Shown in pieces: positions 22,072-35,432 of a DNA stretch of 64,000 nucleotides. Below the pieces are notes generated by a model. It saw only the letters and a program-made list of their open reading frames with translations. It did not search any database and was not told the DNA's origin. Each line of letters opens with the position of its first letter. The first letter of the stretch is position 1. Position numbers and translations under genes: made by a program. Source of the DNA: Chrysemys picta bellii (taxonomy: Eukaryota > Chordata > Testudines > Emydidae); the NCBI RefSeq assembly GCF_011386835.1, contig NC_088792.1, positions 40,228,882 through 40,292,881 of the forward strand, given 5' to 3'.

Positions 22072-25000
22072 CTTAAAAAGACATAGACTCTCAAATAATA
22101 AAACTGGTTAAGGCTGAACCAAAAAAATAAAGGGCAAAATTCTTTCCTGATATAACTCCACTGAAGTCAATGGAATTATACAGGAGATGAATTTGGTCTG
22201 ATGCGTTTTGTTCTGTGTCTCTGAACTAGCAGTTTTTGAAAAGACAGTAAAAATAGAATTGTTTAACTTGCTTCTGCTAAAAATGAATATACTATTGCAC
22301 ATCCAAGGACTTTATACAGCATGATTTACAAAGTGTTGTGTAAGGATATTTGGAGCTATACAATAGGTAAAACTGGGCCAAACAGGTAAATTACGGACTC
22401 AGGCCTTGTCTACACTATCTGGGTAAGTTGACCTAAGTTACGCTACTCCAGCTAAGTGAATAATGTAGCTGGAGTTGACGTAGCTTAGGTTGACTTACTG
22501 TGGTGTCTACACTGTGCTGTGTCAATGGGAGACGCTCTCCTACTGACTTACTTTACTCCTCTTGTTCCAGTGGAGTACCAGAGTTGACTGGAGAGCGCTC
22601 TGCGGTTGATTTAGCTGGTCTTCACTAGACCCATTAAATCGACCCCTCCTGCATCGATTGCAGCAGCGTCAATCCCCGGTAAGTGTAGCTTTGGCCTTCA
22701 AAAGCTTACACTTTAATGGCACAAGCAGGCCCACCCCAAAGACATCACAGTACAGTGCAGTAAGGAAGAGAGTGGCATGTGGTCTTAGATTATTTTAATG
22801 GAGAGCCTGATGTACTTTAATTAGGATGCTGTTCCAAGAATAAGGGGGTAACTTGCAAGAAGACACAAAGTCAGGAATGGTTGAAAGAGACAGAGAGAAT
22901 TTTTGGGAGTGGAGAGCATAACAGAGTTATGGGCAGAGGAAGACAGGAAGGGGCATAAAGGAGATATGGGCAGGAGCAAAGTTCTGGTTTGCTCTGAAAG
23001 AACCTGCTTTTGCAAGTTGCCCTCACTCCTTTTACTCTCTGACTTCTAGTTGGAATTATATGTCTTGCTTTTCAGCAGGACATGATAGCCAAACAGGCCC
23101 CTACAGCTCGCTCACCCTTGGTAAGTCCCAATTATTAATCAGTCTTTTATCCATAAACAAGCAGATTTTCAGCTTTCTAATCAAACCGCTTATGATTTTT
23201 TTGAGGTATGGTGAAATCGGACTGGAGTACTGTTGCCAGACATTCAAACAACAAAGCTAGTAGCCAGGGTAAGTAAATATCACGAGAACATAACATTGCA
23301 TGTGCCTTATTAAAAGTTATAACAGTGCTATATTGGGAGCAGTATGTGAGATGAAATCACTTTCTTTGTGTCATTGTTTTGCTGCTAAAACTCTAGTGAT
23401 CCAGTCAGTATTCCTTAGTGTAACAAATTGCTCATGAGTAATTTTTAAAGGGATTTAGGTGCCTAACTCCCATTGATTAAAAAACAAATCTTGCCCATAG
23501 TCTTAGCTGACAACTTGTAATATTGAAATGAATGGATTTTTAAAATCACCTTCCCAGTAAACAACCTGTAGTTATACTTAAAAAAACCCATCAGTTTATT
23601 TTGAGATTATTTAAAAGTGGACAGAGTGGATTTTCATTTGTAAAACCTGTCACCTGTGTGTGCAGGTGCTTGAATCCATCAATGTATTACAAGATGCTTG
23701 CTTGCACAAAGTTGCGCTGGCAAAAATGGATGCCAAACTGATGTTACTTTCCAAATTTGGACCCATATCCCTGAATGTGAACATGGTGTATTATACCTTT
23801 GGGTAATTAGGAATATAAAGATTGTCATGCTAGAACAGAGAGCCGTTCATTCACTCCCGCATCCTGTTATTAATGTGGATGCTGCAGAGAGAGGCATAGA
23901 ACTTCAGTATTACACAGAAGATGAAAATTCTTCCTGATGCCAGCTGGTCACCAATTTACACCCTAATTTTAAACTTCTTGAGCAGTCAATTTTACTACAT
24001 ATATAGCAGTGACTTGAGTTAATCTAATTCCTGCAATGCTTGCTGTTCCTTGACATTACTCTCGTTGGAAACGATAGCTCATTGCTGCAGCCATGAGCTA
24101 GATGTCCGTCACAAGGTCTCACAATGGGAATTAAGTTACATATCTTGTGTCAGCCCGCAACAGTAAAGGTGAAAACAACTTATCACTCACAAATATCATA
24201 GTCCAAAATAATCAGTCCATAGGTCAAGCTTATAAAATGCAGCCACGTAGAATACTTTGCATGTGAAAAGCCAATACATCTCAGATTAACAAAACTGGAA
24301 AAAGAAGGGATCAATTAGGGGAAAAAAAATGCAAAGTGGTTGGATTTTTAGGATAAACAAACGAAACCAAATGTATGGTTGAAACAGCTCAGATAGAATT
24401 GCGTTTTCTAACATAACCAGAACTACCACAAAAAGGAAAGGAAAGAATTAATCATCTTGGGTTGCAGACCAGATCACATGGGTGATACTTTTGCTAAACT
24501 CATTTCCATGACGGAGCAGCAGCTGTTGCTTCTGTACAGATTCCACTCACCACAAATAGCATCACACACTTATCAGAGATGGGAGAAAGTTAAATTGATC
24601 ACAAAAACACTTGTCAGTGTTTAAAGAGATCGTTGAGTTGCATCATGCTCTTTTAATGGAAAAATCAATGTATTTAATTGGTTTTGATGTGACAATTCAG
24701 AATTCTGTAACTCAATCTTGACTGTAAAACCAAACACTGTCATTTTTAGCCAGAACACAACATACAATGCTATGCAGTCTATGTTATAAGAAGAGTGTGC
24801 CCTCAATTGAATTTTACCACACTCATAACAAAAAAGAAAAACAAAAAAACAAACAGCTAAAGGACAGATGAGTCAATTCTAATTACACTAATCTCTTGAA
24901 CACATACTTTATAGATGTTTCAGACTGTAAATCTAACAAAAGGTCTTAGTTCCTAAAATATTTACAAAGCTTTTTACACACAATTTAGGCTTGAACAATA

Positions 25001-28000
25001 TAGTGTAGTCATTCCATTCTGCAGAGGAAATGTATGTCCGGGTGCAATCTGGGTAGACTCAAAAGACAGTTATGGTGATTGGTTTAGAATTACTGTATCT
25101 CTGGGTTTCTTGCTTGATTAGGCTGCTAATATACTGTCTTGGCTGCCTAGTTCTGTACTTCATTTTCTTCTCAGTTATTTTTTGCTACTTTGTATTTTTT
25201 TTTAAAAGGCCTTTGCATCTCTCATCTTGGTCATGCTCAACTCAAAGACTGAGTGATCTCCTGGTTTTCTCTCCTCCAGTTACCTTGTATTCTCTGTCCT
25301 ACGTGTAATAGCCATCAGAAATATAATTTCTGAAAAAAGGCAAGAATAAACCAAGATCTTCTTACTATGGCATAGAATGTCCTCTCCAGGAAAATACAGT
25401 GGTGGTGGAAATAGCTCCTATATAAACAAAGGTGGCATTTGGAGTGCTTTCATAGGCTGATAAAAGAGCTTATGGAGAAGAGCTACATGCCTGTTGATTC
25501 TCAGTCTTGTGCTTTGACCAGAAGACCATACCTCCTCTCTTCTCCTGTCCAAAAGAACAGCCTCCATCTCCTGCCACTATCTCCTCTAACCCATTTCCCC
25601 AGAGTTTCTGAGTCTGTTTACTCTCTGATCCCTGCCTACTAGTGATGCTGCTGACAAATCCCAGGAGGTCTGGAGTTCTGTGCTCACTGGGACTGACAGG
25701 AACATCTCCCAAGGTACACTAACACTGTCTCTGGTGGACCAGGCAAAGGGTGGATAATAAAAAGAATCAGAAGACCTAGGGACATTGGCAGTGCAGTAGG
25801 CAGCGGCAAATAAACACAGCTGAGCAGCTTGAAAAGGATTTTCTTGTAATTGTTTAACATTTATCCTGGAAGGGAAAAAATCAAGGTTGGGTTGACAACT
25901 GCAATGAACTGGAAGCCATCTTAGCACCTTGCTTCCATTCAGTCAGGAAGGGCATCTGCCACGGAGAAAGGATCATGGCTGGCAGTATTGCACTGAGCCT
26001 GAGCACCTCACTTGTGGATCACAAGCAGGAATGTGGGAATCTGTCAGGTTTCCTCCAGGTTTGGGGTTTCTCTTTCTACAAAAGCTGCCCACAACCCTAA
26101 TTGAGAGCCTTGTAGTCACTGCCATATTGGAATGTCATTGTGGTAGTGATATACACAGCTGTCAAGCCACGGGGCTGGCTGCTTTTGTCCATTAGGAGAA
26201 GAAAGACACAATTTAATCCAACAGATCTCATCATGTGAGTCATAACCCTTAATCCAGCAGCTGTCTAAGGGTAATAGGCCTGCTCCTGTTCCCTGTAGCT
26301 GCTTTTTGATGAAAAAGATATGCTGCATTACTTGCAGCGAGTCTCCATCAGATGCTAAAACTGTGCCACACACCACTGTGCACAGTCCTGTGCTAGCTCC
26401 TTTGAGGTACTGATAGCTCCACTGTTTCCTTTAAAGTGCTATGGGAACAAACACAAAAGCTTATGGGGGTGTCTGAGGAGGAGCAGCTGCAAATGTCTGA
26501 ATATGCAGCCCCATAATGGTAGGAGAGCCTGAACACCTTTAATCTAATAGCTATTATACAGACAGGGACCCAACTGTGCACTACTCACTTAGGCCAAACT
26601 CATTCTGAATAAAGAATGAAGGATTCTTCTGTTAGAGCACTACACTTCCCCCATGCCTAACACCCAGTGCAAAATCACATCACTCCATGAAAGGTGCAAA
26701 GTGGACACTGCTCTTTGTAGTGAAACCAAGCTGTGGTAAAGTATCAGGTGTAGTTAATCCTTCAGTCACTCAAATGCCTCTGCTGCATCAAATCCTCTTC
26801 TTTAAAAGCAGGAGTAACATCTCAGGTATCTGTGTGGTGCTGTCACATTGTGCATTTTACACGCTTATACATGCACAAGTCACTTATCATTCAAAGACTT
26901 ATTCTCAGACTTCAGTGTTACAATACTAACCACTTTTTCCTAGAGTTGCTTTTGATTTTTAAGAAAGCAATTAGGAATGATCTGCATAAACATAGTAGTA
27001 AGTTAATGACAATTATTATTTACCAAAATGTGCTAGGTGCTGAACATGCATTTAAGAATACTGAGTTGCTGCCTGGATGAAGTTTGAAACAACGTCCTCA
27101 TGATCTCATGGCTACAGTGACCTGTGCATCTGGACTTTTGGTCCAAATCAGCTGAACGTTAATAGTGACCTAAAACAATTGCTGTCTAATGGTGGTTTGG
27201 TGCTGTATGTGAAGTGAGTTGGTAATCTCGGTCTAATTCCTAATAGATAGCACTCTGAATCAGAAAAGCCTCCACCATCACAAGCTACCTTTTTGGAAAT
27301 CACAGCAGACAGATCAAGGACTAATTAGGCCATGGATATTGAACTATCTGACTTTTCATCCCCAAATGTGATTCCCTCCAGGTCACAGTTGAGACACATG
27401 CAGAGGGTAGTGTGGGGAATCCTGCACTTATTACTATTATTATTATTTGTTATTACCATAGAGCTTAGGAACCCCAGAATTGCATTGTGCTTGGTTCTAT
27501 ACAAACACAGAACAAAAAGACTGCCTGCTTGTCTGCTGTTGTCGTTTCACGATGGTACCTCGACTGTGTAGAAAAAGGAAGATTCTAGAGCTGTCATTCT
27601 GGCATCTTTTGTCAGCTTATTTAATTAAAATGGTGTGTGTGGCGGGGGGGGGGGGGGGGGGAAGGGAATCCTGTTCCTTAAATCCTGGCTGGGAAGCTGG
27701 AAGACAAGTGGGTGACAGTTCAGTAACCTTAAGCAGGTAGAAGGAAAAGTTTAGGAAGGAAGAGAAGTAGCATAGCAATAAATAATACTTTACACTACAG
27801 CCAGTCAAATTAACAGTAAAAATGTTTTGGGAAAAATACCAAAACATTTTTGCACAAATTTTCATAGAAATTTTAAAAATTTCAGTCAGCTTTATGTGAC
27901 ACTGAGGATAGCACTATTCATCTCACATTTCTATAGTGCCTTCTATCTAAGAACCTCAGAGGGCTGTACAAACTGGAATGAATTAAGCCTTCTACCCAAT

Positions 28001-29677
28001 GAAGTAAGATAACAAAATTTGATTATTCACACTTTAGAGGAGTAAAGAGACACAGAGTAGTTAGGTGAGGCCACACAGCAAGTTAGTAGCAAAGCCAGGA
28101 TTAGAACAAAAATGTTCTTAATTCATAGCTCACTGCTGTGTCCAGAAGACCATGCTGTTTGCTAGTGATGGTGGAATGTTGATTAGTGGGGTCTCCTCAG
28201 CAATAGCCTCAGTCCATAGATTTGCACTGTTTAGCAGTGATGTTGGGAGACAGGGGCAGCCGTGAAGAGAAAAATGTCTGCAGTAAAGTAGGAGCATGAA
28301 GGAGATGAGGTGGCTTTGGAAGATGAAGCCTGGAGAAGAGAAACTAAGGGTGAGGGGAGTCTAACAATACAAAAATGATGTGGACAAAGCAGAAGAGCAA
28401 TAGGAGTTGACAATAAAGAGAGACCCTGGTAGCTAGTTGTTTGTGTGTGTGTGTGGGGGGGGGGAAGGAACTGGCATTAAAGAGGATGAAAATCAGGGGG
28501 GAGATGGGCAGAGAGAAAGAAAGATGAGGAGAATCGACACCATAGAGAGGAGAGGCAACTAGCAGTAGAAAGAAAGAGAAAGAGAGAACAAGAAATCCAG
28601 AAAATGCAAAAAGAGAGAGAGAAGGAGAGACTGGACTGTAGGAATGGAAAGAAGGGTTGAGAGAAGAGGAACAGAAAAGGCAGAGAGTGTTGCTAAGGTA
28701 ACCCCAAGAGACCTGTCAGTGATCTGTGAGTCTGAGGGGTATTTTTCAAAGATTATGAGAAAATGAATGACTGGTTAAAGAGAACCTATGTAGCAGCATT
28801 ATAGAAACAGCACTTCTTTATTCCAGCCATTCTTGCAATGTTTTTTCTTTCTCCTTTGATAATTATGGTGGAGTCATTTTATATTTTGGCATGTCAACAG
28901 AGAGACTGCTTTTATTTGCACAGCCAACAGAACATGAGGCACATGATAGATAGGGCCCCAGCTCTGACGACCTCACAATCTATATGAGTGTGGGCATGGA
29001 CGGGGAAGAAGAGAATCGGGGAAGTGGTAAAAGCGTGAATGGTGAAAGAGAAGAAAGCACACAGCTTAGTAGTTCCACAAATTTTGTTTGGATTCTTATT
29101 TGTCTATTCAGTCTTTCTGAACTAATCCTTTTTATCGTTTTATTGTTAAATGTTTCTATTCCATGCAGACTAATTTTCACATAGAGGGGGATGCTTTGGA
29201 AACAAAAGTTCTTCAATGTTTTGCAAATATTTTAGAAAACATTTAGGGCAAAACTCTGCTCTCTGAAGTACACACAGTGCCTGCTGGTTTCCAGGGGAGT
29301 TGGAGGTGTGCATCTGAGAATTGAATTTAGCCTTAGAAGTTTTGAGAAACCACAGATGTCTCCTATGTCCTCCCATTTAAACATCAAGTAAAAAAAGATG
29401 GGCGTTACAGCTCCTGGGGCTCTGTAATTCAGTGATAACCACACAATGTTGCATTTAAGGTACTCTAAGCAATCAAGATGCATTTCACTGTTTCCAGTCT
29501 GAGGTCCACTAAGGTCGGCTTGTGGTGCAAAGCTAAGTTTTATGTTTATAGCTGCATATTTAAGGCAAACAGACTGAGAGGAGATTTAAAAGCTGAAACC
29601 TCAGAAACTGGGCAGTTAGCCGTTGCTTTGTGGCACATTTTTGTCTGCTTTTGCACACAATAAAAGGCTTCACTTAC
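22072..29677 (-). other. Large intron with a MITE, simple repeats and GA-rich DNA
   Basis: 7.6 kb between the membrane exon and the first NPLY exon. Besides the MITE at 22401-22699 it has a short palindromic repeat at about 22134-22205, an 18-base G run at 27644-27661, a TG/G stretch at 28440-28465 and a purine-rich (GA) tract at about 28495-28700. The remaining short open frames lack domains. Confidence 0.5.
22401..22699. mobile_element. MITE related to the foldback element at 15285
   Basis: The ends are AGGCCTTGTCTACACTA and, complemented from the right, AAGGCCAAAGCTACACTT. Internal phrases (GTAGCTGGAGTTGACGTAGC, GGAGAGCGCTCT, TGCATCGATTG) recur at 48336-48572. It is more diverged from the CpG-rich copy at 15285-15583. 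Confidence 0.7.
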
Positions 29678-29774
29678 GTTCTTGGCACTTTCTTCTTCCA
29701 AAGGAAATACAACACAGCGACTGTGATTTTGATCAGTAGGAAAGCTAATGCAACACCCAAGCCAGTCCAAATAT
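29678..29774 (-). CDS. Receptor gene exon: transmembrane segment
   Basis: A 97-base exon, acceptor CTTTGCAG and donor GTAAGTG. It encodes the end of the ectodomain (IWTG), a hydrophobic stretch LGVALAFLLIKITVAVLYFL and the basic stop-transfer W-K-K-K-V-P-R. A lysine lies in the middle of the span, which is unusual for a single-pass receptor and often marks pairing with an acidic partner. The phases agree: G|AT = Asp with the EGF-like exon, AC|G = Thr with the NPLY exon. The protein would be a type I membrane protein with its C-terminus in the cytosol. Confidence 0.8.
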
Positions 29775-29865
29775 CTGCAAAGTCAGACCAATGAAAGAGA
29801 AATAAGCACAGGGAAACACTAAAAGAATGGCTCGAATGCTGTTAATGTCTTTTCACCTGACCTAC

Positions 29866-29948
29866 CATTTTGAAGGAGAATGGAAACTGAAGTTGGGGGA
29901 GGATTAACCTTGATGTGGCAACGATTTCCTTGCCATTCTTTTCCACAT
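29866..29948 (-). CDS. Receptor gene exon: end of an EGF-like module and stalk
   Basis: An 83-base exon, acceptor TTATTCCCAG and donor GTAGGT. It encodes CGKEWQGNRCHIKV, the C-x4-W-x-G-x2-C spacing of the last loop of an EGF-like domain, then a Pro-rich stalk (NPPPTSVSILLQ) into the membrane exon. The 5' phase needs two bases from an upstream exon, which I could not identify in this window. An EGF-like end before a membrane span with an NPxY tail fits LDL-receptor/MAM receptors; MALRD1 is the candidate I would test first, and LRP-type or MAMDC4-type proteins are alternatives. Confidence 0.7.
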
Positions 29949-31089
29949 CTGGGAATAAGATAAAAAAAAAGAAATTTGTGAGAAAGGAGGACCTGGGAAT
30001 GCTTTCAAGCAGAGAATGTAGGGAACATACTGAAGGATGACAGAAAGCACTGGAAAGTACAGTTCAGGTAATCCAAATGCTCTTGGGCATTTATAGCTGT
30101 GTCCAGAATGCATAAGCTGCAGGATCAACATTTATGGACTGAAAAGGCAAATTATAAATACAAAAAACAAACCAGAAAGGATCATAAGCAGCCCCCACAG
30201 TTAGCTGCTGCTCTGTCATCACTGTCCATCACCAAACAGCCTTGTTCTATACCAATACTTGACCAGTGTGACTCATTCCCCTGTTATTCCTGTTTTCTTT
30301 GGCTCCAGTGAGAATAAGAAATATTTCTGAGTAGAGAATCCAGTTCCCCCAGTGGAGATGAAGGCATGGGAGCAGGGAAGGGAGAGAAAGAATCTGTATT
30401 TCTTTTTCTTTATTGCTATCTAATCATTTGTTATTTTATTCTTCTTTTCAAAATACAATCCTTAACCAAATTTCCACTGAAAAACAAACTAACCAAAATA
30501 AACCAGTCACTATAACCCTTTCAAATGACTGTAAAGTTGCTGATCTCTTCATTTTAAGTGGCTAGAGGTTCAAATGTGGAATCCACAGAGCACACTCTCA
30601 ATCTCACCATATATGAATGCAATTGAGTGGCAGAGAGAATCAGCTTAGTGCAATGATTTCATTGACCTATAAATACATAAATCCAGAAGCATGTCTATAA
30701 TCCCAATATCTAGGATGGTCTAGCATCCTGGTAATTATGATGGCCTCTTGCCTTTTACAGATGCTTAGCTCCTTCTCTCCATTACCATTTTGTTTTAATA
30801 TTTTAATTTAGAGCCAATAAACCACGCACAGACTGTTACATCGAGTTTTAAAATAAGGATAGGCAAATCTATATATTGGGTGAATTACACATGTACAAAC
30901 AATATTAAAAGAACATTATTAAGGTTGGAAAGTCAAGCATTCAAAGGTAGGAAATCCCAGAATTAAGGTTGCTTGTACAACCTTAAATTGGCCCCTTTGT
31001 GCTTGTGCATTATGATACAGTCTTTAATTATATGATGACATCTCTTTTTGTTTCTATATAAAGGGGCTAGGGGGAAGAAAGAGAGATTT
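29949..31089 (-). other. Presumed intron; one dispersed repeat
   Basis: About 30905-31058 holds a repeat (AACATTATTAAGGTTGGAAAGTCAAGC, later TTGTGCTTGTGCATTATGATACAG). A second copy lies at about 43155-43310. The rest is unique AT-rich sequence without a supported exon. Confidence 0.45.
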
Positions 31090-32060
31090 CAGAGATTCAT
31101 GTAGTTTAAGGCCAGAAAGGACCATTAAGTCATTTAGTCTGACCTCCTACATATCACAGGCCATTACATTTCACCCAGTTACCCCTGTATTGAGCCCAAC
31201 TTGTGTTTGACTGGAGCATATCTTCCAGAAAGATATCCAGTCTTGATCTGAAAAAATCAAGGGATGGAGAGTTCACTACTTTGTAGTTTGTTTCAAGCAT
31301 CAATCACCCTCGCTGTTAAAAATTGTACCTTATTTCTAATTTGAATTTGTCTGGTTTCAGCTTCCAGTCACTGGTTCTTGTTATGCTGTTTTACTAGATT
31401 AAAGAGCCTTTTTGGCATTCAGTGTTTTCTCCCTATAAAAGTACTTATACACTGCAATCAAGTCATCTCTCGGTCTTCTTTTTGATAAGCTAAACAGTTT
31501 GAGCTCTTTACAGCGTTCAACGTACCATATTTTCTCCAGCCTTGTGTCTTTTTTTTGTTGTTGTTCTTTTGTGCACCTTTCATATTTTTCAACATTTTTA
31601 AAAAAATGTGGACAGCAATACTGGATACAGTAGGGCAGTATTGGTCTCACCAATGCTGTATACAGAGGGAAATTTGCCTCCCTAGCCTCCTGTTTACACA
31701 TCCAAGGATCACATTAGCCCTTTCTGTCACAGCATGTTGAGATGCTTGTCCACTATAACCCCTAAATCCTCTTCAGAGTCATTGCTTTCTTGTATACAGT
31801 ACCTTGTTCTGTAGGAATGGCCTTGCCTTCCTTGTTCCTAGGGGTATATCTTTGCATTTGGCTATATATATTAAGTGGATTAAGAACTGGCTAAGTGACA
31901 GATCTCCAAAAGTAGTTGCTATGGTGAATCATCATTGAATGGGGGTGTTTCTCATGGGATTCCACATAGTGTAGTATAGTACTAGACTGAAGCTATTGAA
32001 CATTTTCATCAGTAATCTGGAAATAAATATAAAATCACTGCTGATAATGGAAAGAAGTTT
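31090..32060 (-). mobile_element. CR1 LINE fragment with inverted 5' part
   Basis: The minus strand from about 31865 down to 31090 is a CR1 3' end. A 100-codon frame (31399-31701) gives YTALVRPILPYCIQYCCPHF and LKLFSLSKRRPRDDLIAVYK, the conserved CR1 C-terminal region, followed by the 3' UTR. At about 31866-32060 the plus strand encodes KWIKNWLSDRSPKVVAMV and LLNIFISNLE, a CR1 reverse-transcriptase segment that lies upstream in the element. It is joined head to head, the pattern left by twin priming. Stops show the copy is dead. Confidence 0.75.
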
Positions 32061-35000
32061 TGTGAAACAAGAGAAGAGTATAAAGGGAGTTAACCTACTA
32101 ATCAAGACTTACAGCCTTGGCTTAACCATTTTATTTATTTTTTCTCCATTGGTAGGGGAAATTTAGTGTAGTATCAGCCACTGGAATAGAATGTAAATCC
32201 ATCAGACAAGCCATGTTTGTAATCTGGAGATTCAACCAAATCCTTCTGTTGTTTGGCCCTTCATTAATTACAAATTGGCATCTTCCCAAACAAGAAAGTT
32301 GCAAATGTTATTTTCTCCATCCAGCTGAGATGCCTGCAGATTTCACCAAACCTGGAAATAAAATGGGGTGGGCTTTTCTTTTCAATCAAAACCCAACCCA
32401 GCATATGTGGATGCTGAATGCAGCTTTTACTGAAGCCAAACTCTTTTCTGGAGGAAGGTGTACAAAATGTCTTTACAAAAGTTTGCCTACATTCTTGTAG
32501 GGCCAGATTCTGATCCTCTTACTCATGTTGAATAGCACCTTATACCATATATGCACTCCTGACTTCAGTAAGACCATTTGTGGAGAATGTACTCTCCAAT
32601 TTGAATGGAAGGATCTGGTCCTTAATGATTAAAGAAAGATGTTAAACATAGCCAGTCCATGAATTAAAAACAATTGCAAACAATATTTCTGTACAAGCCA
32701 TACAGTGAAATCTCAATTATCCCAATGGAGTGGGGAACATTGGGAATCCTGATATAATTGAGAGAATTTTCAAAATCAATAAATCAAATGAGCATGACCT
32801 TATTCAGGATAACAAGGAGGTTTGGATAACTGAGATTCAGAAAAATGACACTACTATTTGTCAGCAATACACCAGATGAAATCCTGTATTACATCACTTT
32901 CATATCAGATGCAAAGAAATCTCTCAATATCCAATGGCTGCCTGAGATCTGGTTGAGGTGGCACTGGTGGGGAGAGGGAAGTATTTGACTAACTTGTCAG
33001 CTCTATAACATTGCCCTCAGATTGTTAAGGCAAACTTCAACCTTGGCGTACAACTGGATTTCTCACTGTTTCTGAATACCCAAATAGCCATTGCCATTAC
33101 CCTTTTCCATCACTGGTGGCAAGAAGACCACACCCCTTTTTGACAGATTCAGATTTAGGCACAATGATCTAGGCATTCATGGCTCTTGGTTTGGTTACTG
33201 TGATTCTCCATTCCTAGGTATGAAATTGCTGATCTTGTAAAAGTTAAAATTCATCAAGAATATGACAGCCTGACCACTCAACAACACAGGCTGTAGAGAG
33301 TATGACTCCAAGGTGTTTCACTGGCTCCCCAGGGAATTTCAGGTCAAACACGAGGACTTGGTCCTATTCACCCAGACATCCCCAATTTTCAGCTTCACGC
33401 TGCATGATTAGCACAACAGCAATGTTCAGTGGAACACAGAATTGTTGACCCTAAGAATAAAATTCATGCATGCAGGAGACCGAACTTTCTCTGAAACTAA
33501 TTCATAAACCTGGAGCTCATTCCTGAAAGAGACCATCAGCAGAACCAAAGACAAAACCCTATTTCTTTGACCAGGCCTTCACACAGGAACTCTGTACTAA
33601 AACAAAACAAAACAGGAAAACGAACTAAACAGAACCAACCAAACCCATACAACTGAAAGGAGAGAGATATTTGTGTGTACACCTCTAGGGCCTTGATTTT
33701 CCATTGCCTTGTGCCTTGCATAATCACTTACATCTTTGCAAAATGGGTGTAAAATGTCATCATTCTGATCTGGTGGTGATTTACACTCACTTTGCCCTCT
33801 GCACAGGTATATATGACTAGCAGAGGTGGAAGGCAGCAGAAAAATCAACCTCATAGTCTCTCTTGGACCTGTTTTGTAAGTAAAAAAAAATAAAAAATCT
33901 CCAGAAAAGATGTGCAAGGTAACCTCCTGATTCAATAGCAAATTAGACTGTAAACTCTAAATTAGACTAAACTCTATCAGGGCAGGGAATATGTTTCCAT
34001 GTGTGTTTGTAGGGCAAATTACAAAATAAGGCCCAATCCGGACTGAGGCCTTTGGGCATTATTGGAATAATGCAAATAATAAATAACAGTAATCATAATA
34101 TCAGGCAGCTATATAAGGAAATGAAGGCAGATTTCTTAGCCTTCATTATATAGAGAGATATAATCTTGGTGTCTTACTGTCTTGAACTGAACTTTAATTG
34201 CTCCAACAGCTCCAGGTAGGTCTGTGCAGCTTGTGGTATAAACCCAAGAGTCAGGTCACTTGAAGTCAAGTTAATGAAGGAGAACACTCCTAATTACCCT
34301 TCCCACTGCTGTGATTACACTGTACTCACAGCACATTACTTTCAGTTGAAAGGCAGATGAGTTGCTTCCATCAAAGACACTATTAGTTTCCTCTTAAGAT
34401 TTGGGCAATTGGGAATACACAAATTATGATGTGAAGGAGAGACCCTCCAGGACGGAGGTCAGATATGCTCTCTGGGCAATATGTTAAGTCTCCACCAGCA
34501 GGGCTGCAGGAGTTTTGAAGGAATTCCTTAAAAAAGCCTCTCTTAGCCTGGAGCTATTCATTTTATTTTGAAGACAGGCAATTGTAGAAGTCACTGAATA
34601 AATTCCTTGAGCCATAAAGCTCTGAAGTTCCACATTAAGAGTGTAGAATTAATTTGCTTGGACTAATTTCTTGCTGACTAATTAGCAGTTGCACATTTCA
34701 AAGAAGTGCTAGATTTCTAAAAGCCATCCAGCTCCTACCTGAACTAGGGAGATAACCATTCCTATCCATCCAGGCAAGGGGCATCCTCATAGTGAAAACA
34801 GGAAGAGGAAGAGAGAGAAACACAGATAAACCAGCATTTAGAATCCTTCCATCCCAGTACACAATCCTAATCTATCCTGTCTGATAAAATGTCTTCCGCT
34901 GTGAGCAAGTTCAGATGGGAGAGTCACCCTGGAGTGGGACGGTTTTAACTCTTCCAATTTTGCCCCTAGGATTTCCAACTCATTACTCCCTAATACCTAT

Positions 35001-35293
35001 ACTGGTAATGCTGTGGAATGAACTATAGCACTACCTATTTTTCTGCACCCTGGGCCTGTGGTCGTGGTTCATTTAACTCAGGAAATAAGGAACAGGCAAG
35101 ATTTTTTCCTTTTGTGTGTTCATACAGGGCAGGTCTAATTTACCAGGAACATGTCTGGATGAGACACTGCTGCATCTCAGGCTACAGAACTTTATATTAC
35201 ATTAAGGACTGTACATGTAAAACTCAAAACAATGAGAACTAATGCAAATGCTTATTTCCAATGCCTTCAATTTGATTTGAATATCTCCAGCTT

Positions 35294-35432
35294 GGGTCTG
35301 ATTCTCTACTTGTGCAGTCATTTGCACTTGTGCAAAGTGGATGTAAAATGCTACCTCTCTGATGTAATCGCATTATACACCACCCTTGCAGAGGAGTAAA
35401 CCACCAGTGCAAGGCAGTGGAGAATCAGGCCC
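35294..35432. repeat. Short TIR repeat (139 bp)
   Basis: Its ends are inverted repeats of about 17 bases (GGGTCTGATTCTCTACT and, complemented, GGGCCTGATTCTCCACT). The interior has TTTGCACTTGTGCAAAGTGG and CCACCAGTGCAAGG, so most of the unit can fold. Diverged relatives lie at about 33671-33800 and possibly 32503-32623. No target duplication was identified. Confidence 0.6.

Noticed and set aside
34130..34260. Exon-like stretch on the minus strand ending at a GTAAGA donor
   Set aside because: The acceptor has a weak pyrimidine tract, and the phase-compatible translation has no EGF or LDL-A cysteines.
34751..34785. Possible upstream EGF exon on the minus strand (DAPCLDG then a GTAGGA donor, phase 2)
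   Set aside because: The phase would fit the exon at 29866-29948, but the needed frame has two stops and lacks the expected cysteines, so it is at best a decayed exon.
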